From K189A clade bacterium (GTDB taxonomy: Bacteria > Pseudomonadota > Gammaproteobacteria > Pseudomonadales > Azotimanducaceae), in contig RKSB01000047.1 in the NCBI GenBank assembly GCA_007571095.1, forward strand, positions 1-9,075: a stretch of DNA of 9,075 nucleotides. Direction: 5' to 3'. Each line of letters begins with the position of its first letter. Position 1 is the first letter of the stretch. A program made the position numbers and the translations under genes. Positions 1 through 6,578 of the stretch are shown here, in pieces. The notes beneath the pieces are model-generated. The model had not been told where the DNA came from. It ran no database searches and was given only the letters and a program-made list of their open reading frames with translations.

Positions 1-1286
1 GAGTCGATGCGAGCCAGACTGCTGACAAAAACTCGCTGATTGGGCAGGGTTCCGTTTTCGACAATCGCCACCGGAGTATCCTTGTCCATGCCTCGACCAA
101 GCAGGGTTGAGGTCAGAGCGGGCAGGTTTTTTCGGCCCATGTAAAAAACGATGGTTTGATCCGACCTGGCCAGTTCAGGCCAGTCGAGATGCATCTCGTC
201 TTCCTTGAGGTGGCCGGTTACAAACCTCACCGACTGAGCATAGTCCCTGTGAGTCAGAGGTATACCGGCATAGGCTGAGCAGCCGTTGGCAGCGGTGATA
301 CCTGGCACCACGCGAAAAGGTATCCTGTGGTCGATCAGGCCTTCTATTTCTTCGCCGCCTCGGCCAAACACGAAAGGGTCCCCTCCCTTCAGGCGCAAAA
401 CCTTCTTGCCTTCGACTGCGTAAGAGACCATCAGCCGATTGATTTCTTCCTGGCGAAACATCTTGTACTCGCGCTTTTTTCCTACATACAGACGATCGGC
501 GTCTCGGCGGCACAGATTGAGCACTCCCTCTGAAACCAGATTGTCGTAGAGGACTATGTCGGCCTGTTGCATGAGCTGAAGTGCATTCAAGGTCAGAAGC
601 CCCGGATCACCGGGACCTGCACCGACCAGATAGACCTCGCCCTGCACTTGCTCTGGTGCCGCCAGCAGTGCCTGAAACTGCTGTTCCGCTCGCACCCTGT
701 CGCCGGCCAGAACCGCGCTGGCTGCTGGCGAATCAAAGAATGCCTCCCAAAATCGCCGCCGAGCGGCTGAATCGGAGAAGTGCTCCTTGATTCGGTTGCG
801 GTAGCGGCCTGCAAAACTCGCCAATTCGCCAATTCGGGCAGGTAGCAGAGCCTCCAGACGTTCACGCCAGCGGCGAAGCAGTACAGGTGAGCGACCCGCA
901 CTCGACAGGGCCACAAGAAAGGAACCCCTGTCGATAATGGATGGAAAAATAAAGTTACAGGCTTCAAGGTCATCGACTGCGTTGACCAGCAGGCCCAGCA
1001 CTTCGGCTTTTGCCGACAGCGTTCGATGGAGTGCCTTGTCGTCGGTGGCCAGTACAATCAGCCGATAGGCCGTCAACTCAATATCATCAGAAAAGGGCTG
1101 CCGGCGAATGCGGCCATGCGTTCGGCTTACCAGATCGGCGAGTTCATCTTCGATATGCGTAGCAACCAGATCAATCCTTGCACCGGCAGATGCCAGCAGC
1201 CGTGCTTTGGCGAGTGCGGTTTTGCCGCCGCCGACAAGCAGGCAGGGCCTCTGCTTAAGGTCCAGTACAAGCGGCAGATACTCCAT
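1..1286 (-). CDS. cysG: Siroheme synthase CysG (trifunctional), C-terminus cut by window edge
   Basis: Makes siroheme from uroporphyrinogen III by two SAM-dependent methylations, NAD-dependent oxidation of precorrin-2 and ferrochelation; siroheme serves sulfite and nitrite reductases in the cytoplasm. I translated the minus strand from ATG 1286 and it stays open to base 1, giving 428 codons; the family is about 460-480 residues, so roughly 30-50 are missing. The N-terminal dehydrogenase/chelatase module opens MEYLPLVLDL, with nucleotide-binding VGGGKTA at 18-24, a NAVDD motif carrying the expected catalytic Asp105, and the PSIIDR...SSAGRSPV segment at 115-135, including the serine equivalent to phosphorylated Ser128 of Salmonella. 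The methyltransferase module starts near 217: VGAGPGDPGLLTL 221-233, Asp248, RLKGGDPFVFGRGGEE 298-313 and GIPLTHRDYAQSV 341-353. Only 2 nt separate it from the serS stop and no good Shine-Dalgarno is visible, so translational coupling is likely. It is the last gene seen of the leftward operon. Confidence 0.97.
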   Translation of the reverse strand, partial: MEYLPLVLDLKQRPCLLVGGGKTALAKARLLASAGARIDLVATHIEDELADLVSRTHGRIRRQPFSDDIELTAYRLIVLATDDKALHRTLSAKAEVLGLLVNAVDDLEACNFIFPSIIDRGSFLVALSSAGRSPVLLRRWRERLEALLPARIGELASFAGRYRNRIKEHFSDSAARRRFWEAFFDSPAASAVLAGDRVRAEQQFQALLAAPEQVQGEVYLVGAGPGDPGLLTLNALQLMQQADIVLYDNLVSEGVLNLCRRDADRLYVGKKREYKMFRQEEINRLMVSYAVEGKKVLRLKGGDPFVFGRGGEEIEGLIDHRIPFRVVPGITAANGCSAYAGIPLTHRDYAQSVRFVTGHLKEDEMHLDWPELARSDQTIVFYMGRKNLPALTSTLLGRGMDKDTPVAIVENGTLPNQRVFVSSLARID

Positions 1287-1288
1287 GC

Positions 1289-2557
1289 TCAGATCAGGTC
1301 AATGCCTTCCATCCAGGGTGCCAGAACGCCAGGTACTCGAATGTGGCCTTGCTCGTCCTGAAAATTTTCCATCACGGCAACCAGCGTCCGACCCACCGCC
1401 AGGCCGGATCCGTTGACCGTATGGACCCACTCGGTTTTGCCTTCAGGTGTCCGGTATCGAGCCTGCATTCGGCGAGCCTGAAAATCCACAAAATTGCTAC
1501 AGGAGGAGATTTCCCGATAGGCATGCTGGCCGGGCAGCCAGACTTCCAGATCGTAGGTTTTGGCGGCCGCAAAGCCCAGGTCTCCCGTGCACAGTTCGAC
1601 CACCCTGTAGGGCAGTTCAAGCAGATCCAGAACGCTTCGGGCGTGTCGAGTCAGCTCTTCAAGTGCCGACTCCGAATCTTCGGGTTGAACCACCTGAACA
1701 AGCTCGACCTTGTCAAATTGATGCTGCCGAATCATGCCTCTGACATCCTTGCCATAACTGCCTGCTTCTCGGCGAAAACAAGGCGTCAGGGTGACCATCT
1801 TCAAGGGCAGGTCGGCACCGTCTGTAATCGTCTCCCGAACTATATTGGTTGCCGACACCTCTCCGGTGGCAATCAGATAACGTTCTTCCTGTCCGGAAAT
1901 CCTGAACTGGTCGTCGGCAAACTTGGGCAGTTGGGATGTACCGATCAGGCTGTCGGCACTGACGATGTAGGGTGCGTAAATCTGTTCGTAGCCATGCTCC
2001 TCAATGTGCAACCTGAGCATGAACTGAGACAAGGCATTGTGCAGCCTGGCCAGCGGACCTTTAAGGACGCTGAATCGGGCACCGGAAATACGGCGGGCGG
2101 CGTCAAAATCCAACTGGCCTGTAGCCTCTCCCAGCACCACATGATCTTGAGGCTCAAAGTCAAAACGGGGCGGCGTGCCTGCGAGCTCCAGCACTTGATT
2201 GGCCGATTCATCGGCTCCGTCGGGTACCGAAGGGTCTGGCAGATTGGGAATGGTCAGCATCAAGGCCCGAAAAGCTGTTTCGGTACGAGCCAGTTCTGAT
2301 TCGAGGTGACTCAGCGACTCACTCCACCGAGACACTTGCGACTCCAGAGAGGCAGTGTCCTGCCCCTGTGCCCGAAGCCTGCCGATGGCTTTGGAGTCCC
2401 GATTTCTTTGTTGACGCAGCTCGTCCACCTGTTGGTGCAACTGACTGCGTGAAGCCGTTAAATGGTCCAGCTGTTCGAGGTCCAGCTCAAAGCCGCGTCG
2501 CCTCAAGCCATCTATGACCGACTGCCGGTTGCGTCTGAGTAGTTTGGCATCAAGCAT
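1289..2557 (-). CDS. serS: Seryl-tRNA synthetase
   Basis: Class II aminoacyl-tRNA synthetase that charges tRNA-Ser (and tRNA-Sec where present) with serine in the cytoplasm. The product is 422 residues, close to the 430 of E. coli. The start is ATG 2557, giving MLDAKLLRRN, the usual SerS beginning; the open frame extends 52 codons further upstream, but that runs back into crcB and has no SerS similarity. Residues about 25-100 are charged and heptad-like, matching the long tRNA-binding coiled coil. The catalytic domain shows TGE 231-233 (the TxE serine-binding loop), class II motif 2 as FRREAGSYGKDVRG from 261, SSCSNFVDFQARR 351-363, and motif 3 as NGSGLAVGRTLVAVMEN 382-398. No clear Shine-Dalgarno precedes the start. 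It lies 38 nt after crcB and 2 nt before cysG in the leftward cluster. No T-box or other leader is visible. All key motifs are intact. Confidence 0.98.
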   Translation of the reverse strand: MLDAKLLRRNRQSVIDGLRRRGFELDLEQLDHLTASRSQLHQQVDELRQQRNRDSKAIGRLRAQGQDTASLESQVSRWSESLSHLESELARTETAFRALMLTIPNLPDPSVPDGADESANQVLELAGTPPRFDFEPQDHVVLGEATGQLDFDAARRISGARFSVLKGPLARLHNALSQFMLRLHIEEHGYEQIYAPYIVSADSLIGTSQLPKFADDQFRISGQEERYLIATGEVSATNIVRETITDGADLPLKMVTLTPCFRREAGSYGKDVRGMIRQHQFDKVELVQVVQPEDSESALEELTRHARSVLDLLELPYRVVELCTGDLGFAAAKTYDLEVWLPGQHAYREISSCSNFVDFQARRMQARYRTPEGKTEWVHTVNGSGLAVGRTLVAVMENFQDEQGHIRVPGVLAPWMEGIDLI

Positions 2558-2595
2558 GGCTGAATAATGGCGAAATAGACCTAAAGGGCCGTTCT

Positions 2596-3003
2596 CTATT
2601 CGTCGATAATCCGGCCTGCCGGCCAGATTTTTCGCCCCAGTAGCCATCCGGCAAAGGCCATCAGAATGCAGAGGACAAGACTCAAGGTAATATAAACCAG
2701 AGCGGCTCTCCAACGATTTTGTTGCAGCATGGACATGACCTCCAGAGAGAAAGCCGAAAACGTGCTAAACGAACCCAGCACCCCTACCAGCAGAAAGCTT
2801 CGCCACTCCGGCCTCAGGGCCACATGCTGCATCAGCCAGTAAAAGACGAACCCCGCCAGCAGTGAACCCAGAACATTGACCAGCAGGGTTCCGAGCGGAA
2901 AACGTTCGGCGGTGGCAACCAGAGGAAGCCAGTAAAAGGCATAACGCAACAGGGCACCCAGAGCACCACCGAGGGCGACGGCCAGCAGAGCGGCAAGATT
3001 CAT
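2596..3003 (-). CDS. crcB: Fluoride ion channel CrcB/Fluc
   Basis: Small inner-membrane protein of the Fluc/CrcB family, which forms antiparallel dimers with two pores that export fluoride. The 135-residue length is typical. Four hydrophobic segments lie at about 3-25, 36-58, 68-90 and 100-123. Family signatures are GGALGALLRY 12-21, the GTLLVNVLGS stretch with the conserved pore Asn43, and the phenylalanine-box segment GSFSTFSAFSLE 77-88 (Phe79, Phe82, Phe85). The start is ATG 3003, 19 nt after the lolA stop; a GAAGG sequence about 10 nt upstream could be the ribosome-binding site. Fluoride riboswitches precede many crcB genes, but the 19-nt gap leaves no room for one, so expression probably follows the lolA-serS transcript. 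In the Pseudomonas-type order rarA would be expected nearby and is absent here. Confidence 0.95.
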   Translation of the reverse strand: MNLAALLAVALGGALGALLRYAFYWLPLVATAERFPLGTLLVNVLGSLLAGFVFYWLMQHVALRPEWRSFLLVGVLGSFSTFSAFSLEVMSMLQQNRWRAALVYITLSLVLCILMAFAGWLLGRKIWPAGRIIDE

Positions 3004-3014
3004 TTGCTGCTGAG

Positions 3015-3031
3015 CCTTCGGTCTATTGTAC
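3015..3031 (-). repeat. 17-nt element, copy A (end of lolA, upstream of crcB)
   Basis: On the minus strand this reads GTACAATAGACCGAAGG. It matches 6101-6117 at 16 of 17 positions, on the same strand and also upstream of a minus-strand gene. It contains a TACAAT -10-like box (3025-3030) and ends in GAAGG, which sits about 10 nt before the crcB start. It overlaps the last codons and stop of lolA, and the identity stops sharply on both sides. Function unknown; a minor promoter or ribosome-binding site is possible, and chance has not been excluded. Confidence 0.4.
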
Positions 3032-3670
3032 CCAATCGCCTGTCTCGTCGTTGACCTCGATATTGTCGGGAGGCACGAAACGAAAACTTGCAGGCTTGAG
3101 TTGCGGGTTGATCTTCACTCTGCTGAAGGTAAACACGGTCGTCTGGTCATTGTGGTTCGTCAGTACAAGCTGGTCTATCTTTCTGTTCCTGAAAGTGACT
3201 TCCAGACTATCAAAATAACTGACTTTATTGATGGGGAACAAAGTAAAGATCTGATAATTTTTTCCGCTGGGCTGACGTTTGACCTCAAAGGTATCAGCCG
3301 TGTTGTCAATGCCCCCAAGTAGCAGCAGGGCAATCGATTCATCGGGGTTGTACTCAAAGGGGCGACGGGTAGCCTGCAAAAGATCCGGGTCATAGAGCCA
3401 GATGACCTTGCCGTCGCTGACAATCAACTGAGAGTAAGGCTTGAGTACCTCCCATCTCAACTGGTGGGGTCGAATGACCGACGCTTTGCCGAAGACCCTT
3501 TCAAGCACTCTGCCCGAAGGGTCGAACAGGGTTTGCTGAAAATTCAGCGACAGGCTCCGATAGTCGGTCAGCAGCATATTCAGGTCGTTGATGGCTGACG
3601 GGCGAGCCGAAGAGACGGCTGCACAAACAAGCAGACAGGCGCACAAAAAAAGACGTTCAGGGCTTCTCAT
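3023..3670 (-). CDS. lolA: Outer-membrane lipoprotein carrier protein LolA
   Basis: Periplasmic chaperone that takes lipoproteins released by LolCDE at the inner membrane and hands them to LolB at the outer membrane. I chose ATG 3670 (MRSPERLFLC), giving 215 residues with a Sec signal peptide: Arg-containing n-region, hydrophobic stretch 7-19 and probable cleavage after Ser-Ser-Ala22. The open frame runs 25 codons further upstream, but those lie inside ftsK and would bury the signal. LolA features follow: FQQTLFDPSGRVLE 44-57, IRPHQLRWEV 66-75 containing the conserved RP/RW pair, SQLIVSDGKVIWLYDPDLLQA 80-100, and a C-terminal FRFVPPDNIEV 196-206. The start overlaps the last 14 nt of ftsK, indicating coupled translation. 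The ftsK-lolA pairing is conserved in gammaproteobacteria. Its presence implies an outer membrane. Confidence 0.95.
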   Translation of the reverse strand: MRSPERLFLCACLLVCAAVSSARPSAINDLNMLLTDYRSLSLNFQQTLFDPSGRVLERVFGKASVIRPHQLRWEVLKPYSQLIVSDGKVIWLYDPDLLQATRRPFEYNPDESIALLLLGGIDNTADTFEVKRQPSGKNYQIFTLFPINKVSYFDSLEVTFRNRKIDQLVLTNHNDQTTVFTFSRVKINPQLKPASFRFVPPDNIEVNDETGDWVQ

Positions 3671-6065
3671 CGTCAAGCACCAGAATCTCTCTGTTACCGG
3701 CACTGTCGGCTCCGCTGATAATGCCATTGACCTCCATTGAGTCAATCAGACGGGCTGCGCGGTTGTACCCTACCCTAAGCTTGCGCTGCACCGACGAAAT
3801 AGTCGGGCGTCGGCTGTCCAGAACAAATTCAACCGCTTCCTGATAAAGCTCGTCTTCGTTCTCAAGAGGGGCCAAAGTATCCGCTTTGCCGGTGCCTGCT
3901 TCTTCGGTCTGGATTCGGGAAATATAATCGGGCGAACCCTGTTGCCGCCATCTCTCGGCCACTCTGTGTACTTCGTCGTCGTCAACGAAAGCACCGTGTA
4001 CTCGAATGCTTGACGAAGTACCCGGCGGCAGAAAGAGCATGTCGCCATGGCCGAGCAGCTGCTCGGCTCCACCAGCATCGAGAATGGTTCTCGAATCAAT
4101 TCGGGACGAAACCTGAAAACTGATGCGGCCGGGAATATTTGCCTTGATCAGCCCGGTAATCACATCCACCGACGGCCTCTGAGTGGCCAGTACCAAGTGA
4201 ATGCCGGCGGCTCTGGCCTTCTGGGCAAGCCGAACAATCAAATCCTCTACCTTTCTGCCGACCACCATGATCATATCGGCAAACTCATCGATCACCACCA
4301 CGATCACCGGCAGAGGCTTCAGTTCGTCGCCAAAATCCGAGGACGGGTCTTTCAGCGGCCTGCCTCGTGCAATTGCCTGACTTGCCTTGTCGTTAAAACC
4401 CGCCAGATTTCTGACTCCCAGATCAGACATCAGGCTGTATCTTCGCTCCATCTCGTTAATACACCAGAGCAGGGCATTGGACGCCTTGGGCATATCCGTA
4501 ATCACTGGTGTCAACAGGTGAGGGATGCCGTCGTAAACGGAAAGTTCAAGCATTTTGGGGTCAACCAGAATCAGCCTGACCTGGTCTGGCGACGACTTGA
4601 AAAGTATCGACAGCAGCATGGCGTTGACACCCACGGATTTGCCCGAGCCGGTGGTACCGGCAATCAGCAGGTGAGGCATTCGGGCCAGATCGGTACAGAC
4701 GGGTCGACCAGCCACGTCTTTGCCCAGAGCGATCACGGTTCCGGAAGAGATGGCCCGGTACTCCTCAGAAGTAATGATTTCGGCCAGCCGAACGATTTCC
4801 CTGTGAGTATTGGGTATCTCGATACCAACACAGGTCTTGCCCGGAATAACCTCTATGACTCGCAGGCTGGACACTGCCAGGCTTCTGGCCAGGTCGGTGG
4901 CCAGAGCGGTGATCTTGGACGCCTTGACACCCGCTTCCGGCTGTAGCTCATAGCGAGTAACAACCGGGCCGGGGAAAGCCTCTACTATCTCGGCCTTGAT
5001 ACGAAAATCGAGCAGCTTTTGTTCCAGCAGTTGACCCATTCTGGTTAAATCTTCAGGGCTGTCTACCCGCCTGTCCTGCGGTTTGGGAGCAGTCAGCAGA
5101 GAAACCGGCGGCAGTTGTGCGGTCGGTTCTGGCAAAGCAGCCATCCTGGCGGGCTTCTTGGTGCTTTTGCTTTTCGTCAAACCACCGGCAGGAGCTTTTG
5201 GGAGTTTGTTCGACGAATCGCCGGAAGGCTCATCGACCAAAGCGGGCGTTTTGTCCTGAACAAGTTCAATGTCCTCTGCTGTTGGCGGCGAGGGTGCCAC
5301 AGGTTCGGCCAATGAGACCTCTTCCTGTGAGAGTGGAGCAGGCTGAGACTCAGGATTGAGACTTTTTGTTGCGTTTTTCGCCTTTCGTCTGAAGGCAAGG
5401 CGAAAACGCAATTGTGAATAGACATTTGTCGCCATTCTTGTGGCCTTTTGCGTCAATGCAACCAGCTGACTCAACAGGGCGATAAGCAGGGAGCCCGAAC
5501 GGTCTATCAGCATCAGCCACGACAGGTTGGTGGTCAGCACAAAGCCGATCATGCAAATGGCAGTCAAGATCAGCGAGCCGCCGACAACTCCCAGAAGAGT
5601 GACCGAATAACCACTTAAATGGCTGCCGATAATGCCGCCGGCACTGGCGGGCAGGTAATCGGTTGCCACGTGCAGGGAAGCCAGGCTGCAACCGGAAAGT
5701 ATCAACAGCAGGCTGCCAAAAACACGCCAGACAGCCGTCAGGGCGGAAAAGTCCAGCCGATGCCCCAGCAATCGCAAAAAGAGGGGTAAGGCGAGCAGTA
5801 CCGGTATCAGCCAGGCCAGCCAGCCGAACAGCTGCAACAAAAACTGGGCGAGAAAGGCCCCTGTAATACCGGCCAGATTGGAGACATCACTCTGTCCATG
5901 AGTGCTAGTCGAAAAATGCCCCGGGTCATCGGGAGAGTAGCTCGCCAAAGCCAGCGACAGAAAAGCGACACCGGCGGCCAGAACCAGAAAACAGCCCTCA
6001 CGAACCGCCTGGGCAATCGGATGAGCCGAAGAAGAATCTGGGTGAAAATCGCTTTCTTCCGTCAT
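3657..6065 (-). CDS. ftsK: DNA translocase FtsK
   Basis: Septal, membrane-anchored ATP-driven DNA pump that clears the chromosome terminus at division and activates XerCD recombination at dif. The start is ATG 6065 (MTEESDFHPD), preceded by AGGG about 5 nt upstream; an in-frame TTG 54 nt further up is less likely because it lies upstream of the probable transcription start. The product is 802 residues. Hydrophobic helices lie at about 24-44, 67-97 (probably two), 113-133, 155-177 and 181-203. A Pro/Ala/Lys-rich linker covers about 230-330, far shorter than in E. coli FtsK (1329 aa) and like the Pseudomonas-type protein. The motor has Walker A AGTTGSGKSVG 469-479, Walker B ending DEFAD 593-597 and ATQRPSVDVITG 627-638. 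The C-terminal winged-helix gamma domain, about 738-797, contains SSVQRKLRVGYNRAARLIDSME, the KOPS- and XerD-interacting type. Confidence 0.98.
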   Translation of the reverse strand: MTEESDFHPDSSSAHPIAQAVREGCFLVLAAGVAFLSLALASYSPDDPGHFSTSTHGQSDVSNLAGITGAFLAQFLLQLFGWLAWLIPVLLALPLFLRLLGHRLDFSALTAVWRVFGSLLLILSGCSLASLHVATDYLPASAGGIIGSHLSGYSVTLLGVVGGSLILTAICMIGFVLTTNLSWLMLIDRSGSLLIALLSQLVALTQKATRMATNVYSQLRFRLAFRRKAKNATKSLNPESQPAPLSQEEVSLAEPVAPSPPTAEDIELVQDKTPALVDEPSGDSSNKLPKAPAGGLTKSKSTKKPARMAALPEPTAQLPPVSLLTAPKPQDRRVDSPEDLTRMGQLLEQKLLDFRIKAEIVEAFPGPVVTRYELQPEAGVKASKITALATDLARSLAVSSLRVIEVIPGKTCVGIEIPNTHREIVRLAEIITSEEYRAISSGTVIALGKDVAGRPVCTDLARMPHLLIAGTTGSGKSVGVNAMLLSILFKSSPDQVRLILVDPKMLELSVYDGIPHLLTPVITDMPKASNALLWCINEMERRYSLMSDLGVRNLAGFNDKASQAIARGRPLKDPSSDFGDELKPLPVIVVVIDEFADMIMVVGRKVEDLIVRLAQKARAAGIHLVLATQRPSVDVITGLIKANIPGRISFQVSSRIDSRTILDAGGAEQLLGHGDMLFLPPGTSSSIRVHGAFVDDDEVHRVAERWRQQGSPDYISRIQTEEAGTGKADTLAPLENEDELYQEAVEFVLDSRRPTISSVQRKLRVGYNRAARLIDSMEVNGIISGADSAGNREILVLDDEKP

Positions 6066-6100
6066 TAATGCCCTGTTCGCAGTCAATTCGGCCCAAAGGC

Positions 6101-6117
6101 CCTTCGGTTTATTGTAC
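6101..6117 (-). repeat. 17-nt element, copy B (upstream of ftsK)
   Basis: On the minus strand this reads GTACAATAAACCGAAGG and differs from the copy at 3015-3031 by one base. It contains the TACAAT box proposed as the ftsK -10 element. Here the GAAGG end is more than 35 nt from the ftsK ATG, so unlike copy A it cannot be that gene's ribosome-binding site. Confidence 0.4.
6111..6116 (-). promoter_or_regulatory. Candidate -10 box of the ftsK promoter
   Basis: TACAAT on the minus strand matches the sigma70 consensus TATAAT at five of six positions and lies about 45 nt before the ftsK ATG. The segment 17 nt upstream is a poor -35 match, and the 21-bp near-dyad at 6121-6141 covers that position, which would fit an activator- or repressor-controlled promoter. 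This assignment is inference from position and sequence only. Confidence 0.4.
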
Positions 6118-6120
6118 AAC

Positions 6121-6141
6121 CCTGATGTTCATGAATTCAGG
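6121..6141. promoter_or_regulatory. Near-perfect 21-bp dyad in the ftsK/right-operon divergent region
   Basis: CCTGA (6121-6125) and TCAGG (6137-6141) are inverted copies flanking the perfect palindrome TTCATGAA (6128-6135), with 2 and 1 unmatched bases between. It lies where the -35 region of the ftsK promoter would be, about 60 nt upstream of the rightward -10 candidate. The spacing differs from a LexA box (CTGT-N8-ACAG). The regulator, if any, is unknown. Confidence 0.35.
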
Positions 6142-6200
6142 CGGTTTGGTCAGGAAAACCTCGTATCGGACCAGTGCCAGGCAATCCGGCGAGTGCTTTT

Positions 6201-6209
6201 TGTTACACT
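6201..6209 (+). promoter_or_regulatory. Candidate extended -10 promoter for the rightward operon
   Basis: TGTTACACT fits the extended -10 pattern TGN-TAnnnT. No good -35 is seen 17-18 nt upstream, as is common for extended -10 promoters. Transcription would begin near 6216, leaving a leader of about 25 nt before the TTG at 6240 and excluding the upstream in-frame GTG at 6174 as the start of the first gene. Inferred from sequence only. Confidence 0.35.
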
Positions 6210-6239
6210 GTCAGCAAATCTTTTGAGCGGTTCAGCAAC

Positions 6240-6578
6240 TTGGCAGTCAAGCAAAGAGTCACCGACGAGATATGGACCGATCAAAGGATCAAGGGTTTTC
6301 TCGACTACAAGCCCTGGAATTCCAGTTCGGGTGCCGATTTTCAGTTGCTTTATCGCGCTTACAAATACATGCGGCCGAAGGATTTTGGCCGGTTTCTGGT
6401 TTTCTTCTGTGGAGCCGGCCATGATCTGGAGGCCACCGATGATCGAGGCAGAAGGCTTGAGCAGGTCATCGAAAATCATCGTTTTGCAGAACTTTTTATC
6501 GCCGAACTCAGACGAGCTCGGCAAACAGCTTCGCCCGAAACACCAGCATGTCCGACAGCGACCACCGCAGGCTGCTGA
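6240..6578 (+). CDS. Small protein of unknown function, PA4642-like, ankyrin-like C-terminal half
   Basis: This frame gives about 112 residues from TTG 6240 (MAVKQRVTDE) or 134 from GTG 6174. I prefer the TTG because GAGCGG lies 9 nt upstream and the only promoter-like box (6201-6209) is downstream of the GTG; neither start is certain. There is no signal peptide or membrane segment, so a cytoplasmic protein is likely. The visible pattern, numbered from the TTG, is KGFLDYKP about 18-25, DFQLLYRAY 32-40, DFGRFLVFFCGAGHDLEATDDRGR 46-69 and ENHRFAELFIAELRRA 76-91. The second half resembles one ankyrin-type helix-turn-helix unit (AGxDLxAxDxxGR). From memory the layout resembles the Pseudomonas PA4642 family of unknown function; I could not search. 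The last 31 nt lie inside trxB, whose start has no good ribosome-binding site, so the two are probably translationally coupled. A spurious frame is possible, but position and composition argue for a gene. Confidence 0.72.
   Translation: MAVKQRVTDEIWTDQRIKGFLDYKPWNSSSGADFQLLYRAYKYMRPKDFGRFLVFFCGAGHDLEATDDRGRRLEQVIENHRFAELFIAELRRARQTASPETPACPTATTAGC

Noticed and set aside
42..49. GGGCAGGG, a match to the E. coli FtsK-orienting KOPS sequence
   Set aside because: About one such match is expected by chance in 9 kb counting both strands.
601..614. Perfect hairpin CCCGG-ATCA-CCGGG
   Set aside because: It encodes the conserved GPGDPG motif of the CysG methyltransferase domain and has no T tract.
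817..838. Tandem 8-bp repeat GAATTGGC in cysG
   Set aside because: Only two copies, not a multiple of three, and the protein reads through normally; probably chance.
1343..2299. 318-codon open frame on the plus strand opposite serS
   Set aside because: It is fully antisense to a textbook SerS, has no recognisable motifs and reflects the rarity of TTA, CTA and TCA codons in serS.
2558..2713. 52-residue N-terminal extension of SerS
   Set aside because: It overlaps crcB and is unlike SerS; family alignment starts at MLDAKLL (2557).
4047..4946. 299-codon open frame on the plus strand inside ftsK
   Set aside because: It lies opposite the FtsK motor domain, has a low-complexity composition rich in His, Gln, Asn and Gly, and is a codon-usage shadow.
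6066..6119. 18-residue N-terminal extension of FtsK from an upstream TTG
   Set aside because: The ATG at 6065 has a good AGGG ribosome-binding site, and the TTG lies upstream of the probable transcription start.
6150..6524. 124-codon minus-strand frame opposite the small gene before trxB
   Set aside because: The plus-strand frame fits the operon, has family-like patterning and couples to trxB; the minus frame has none of these.
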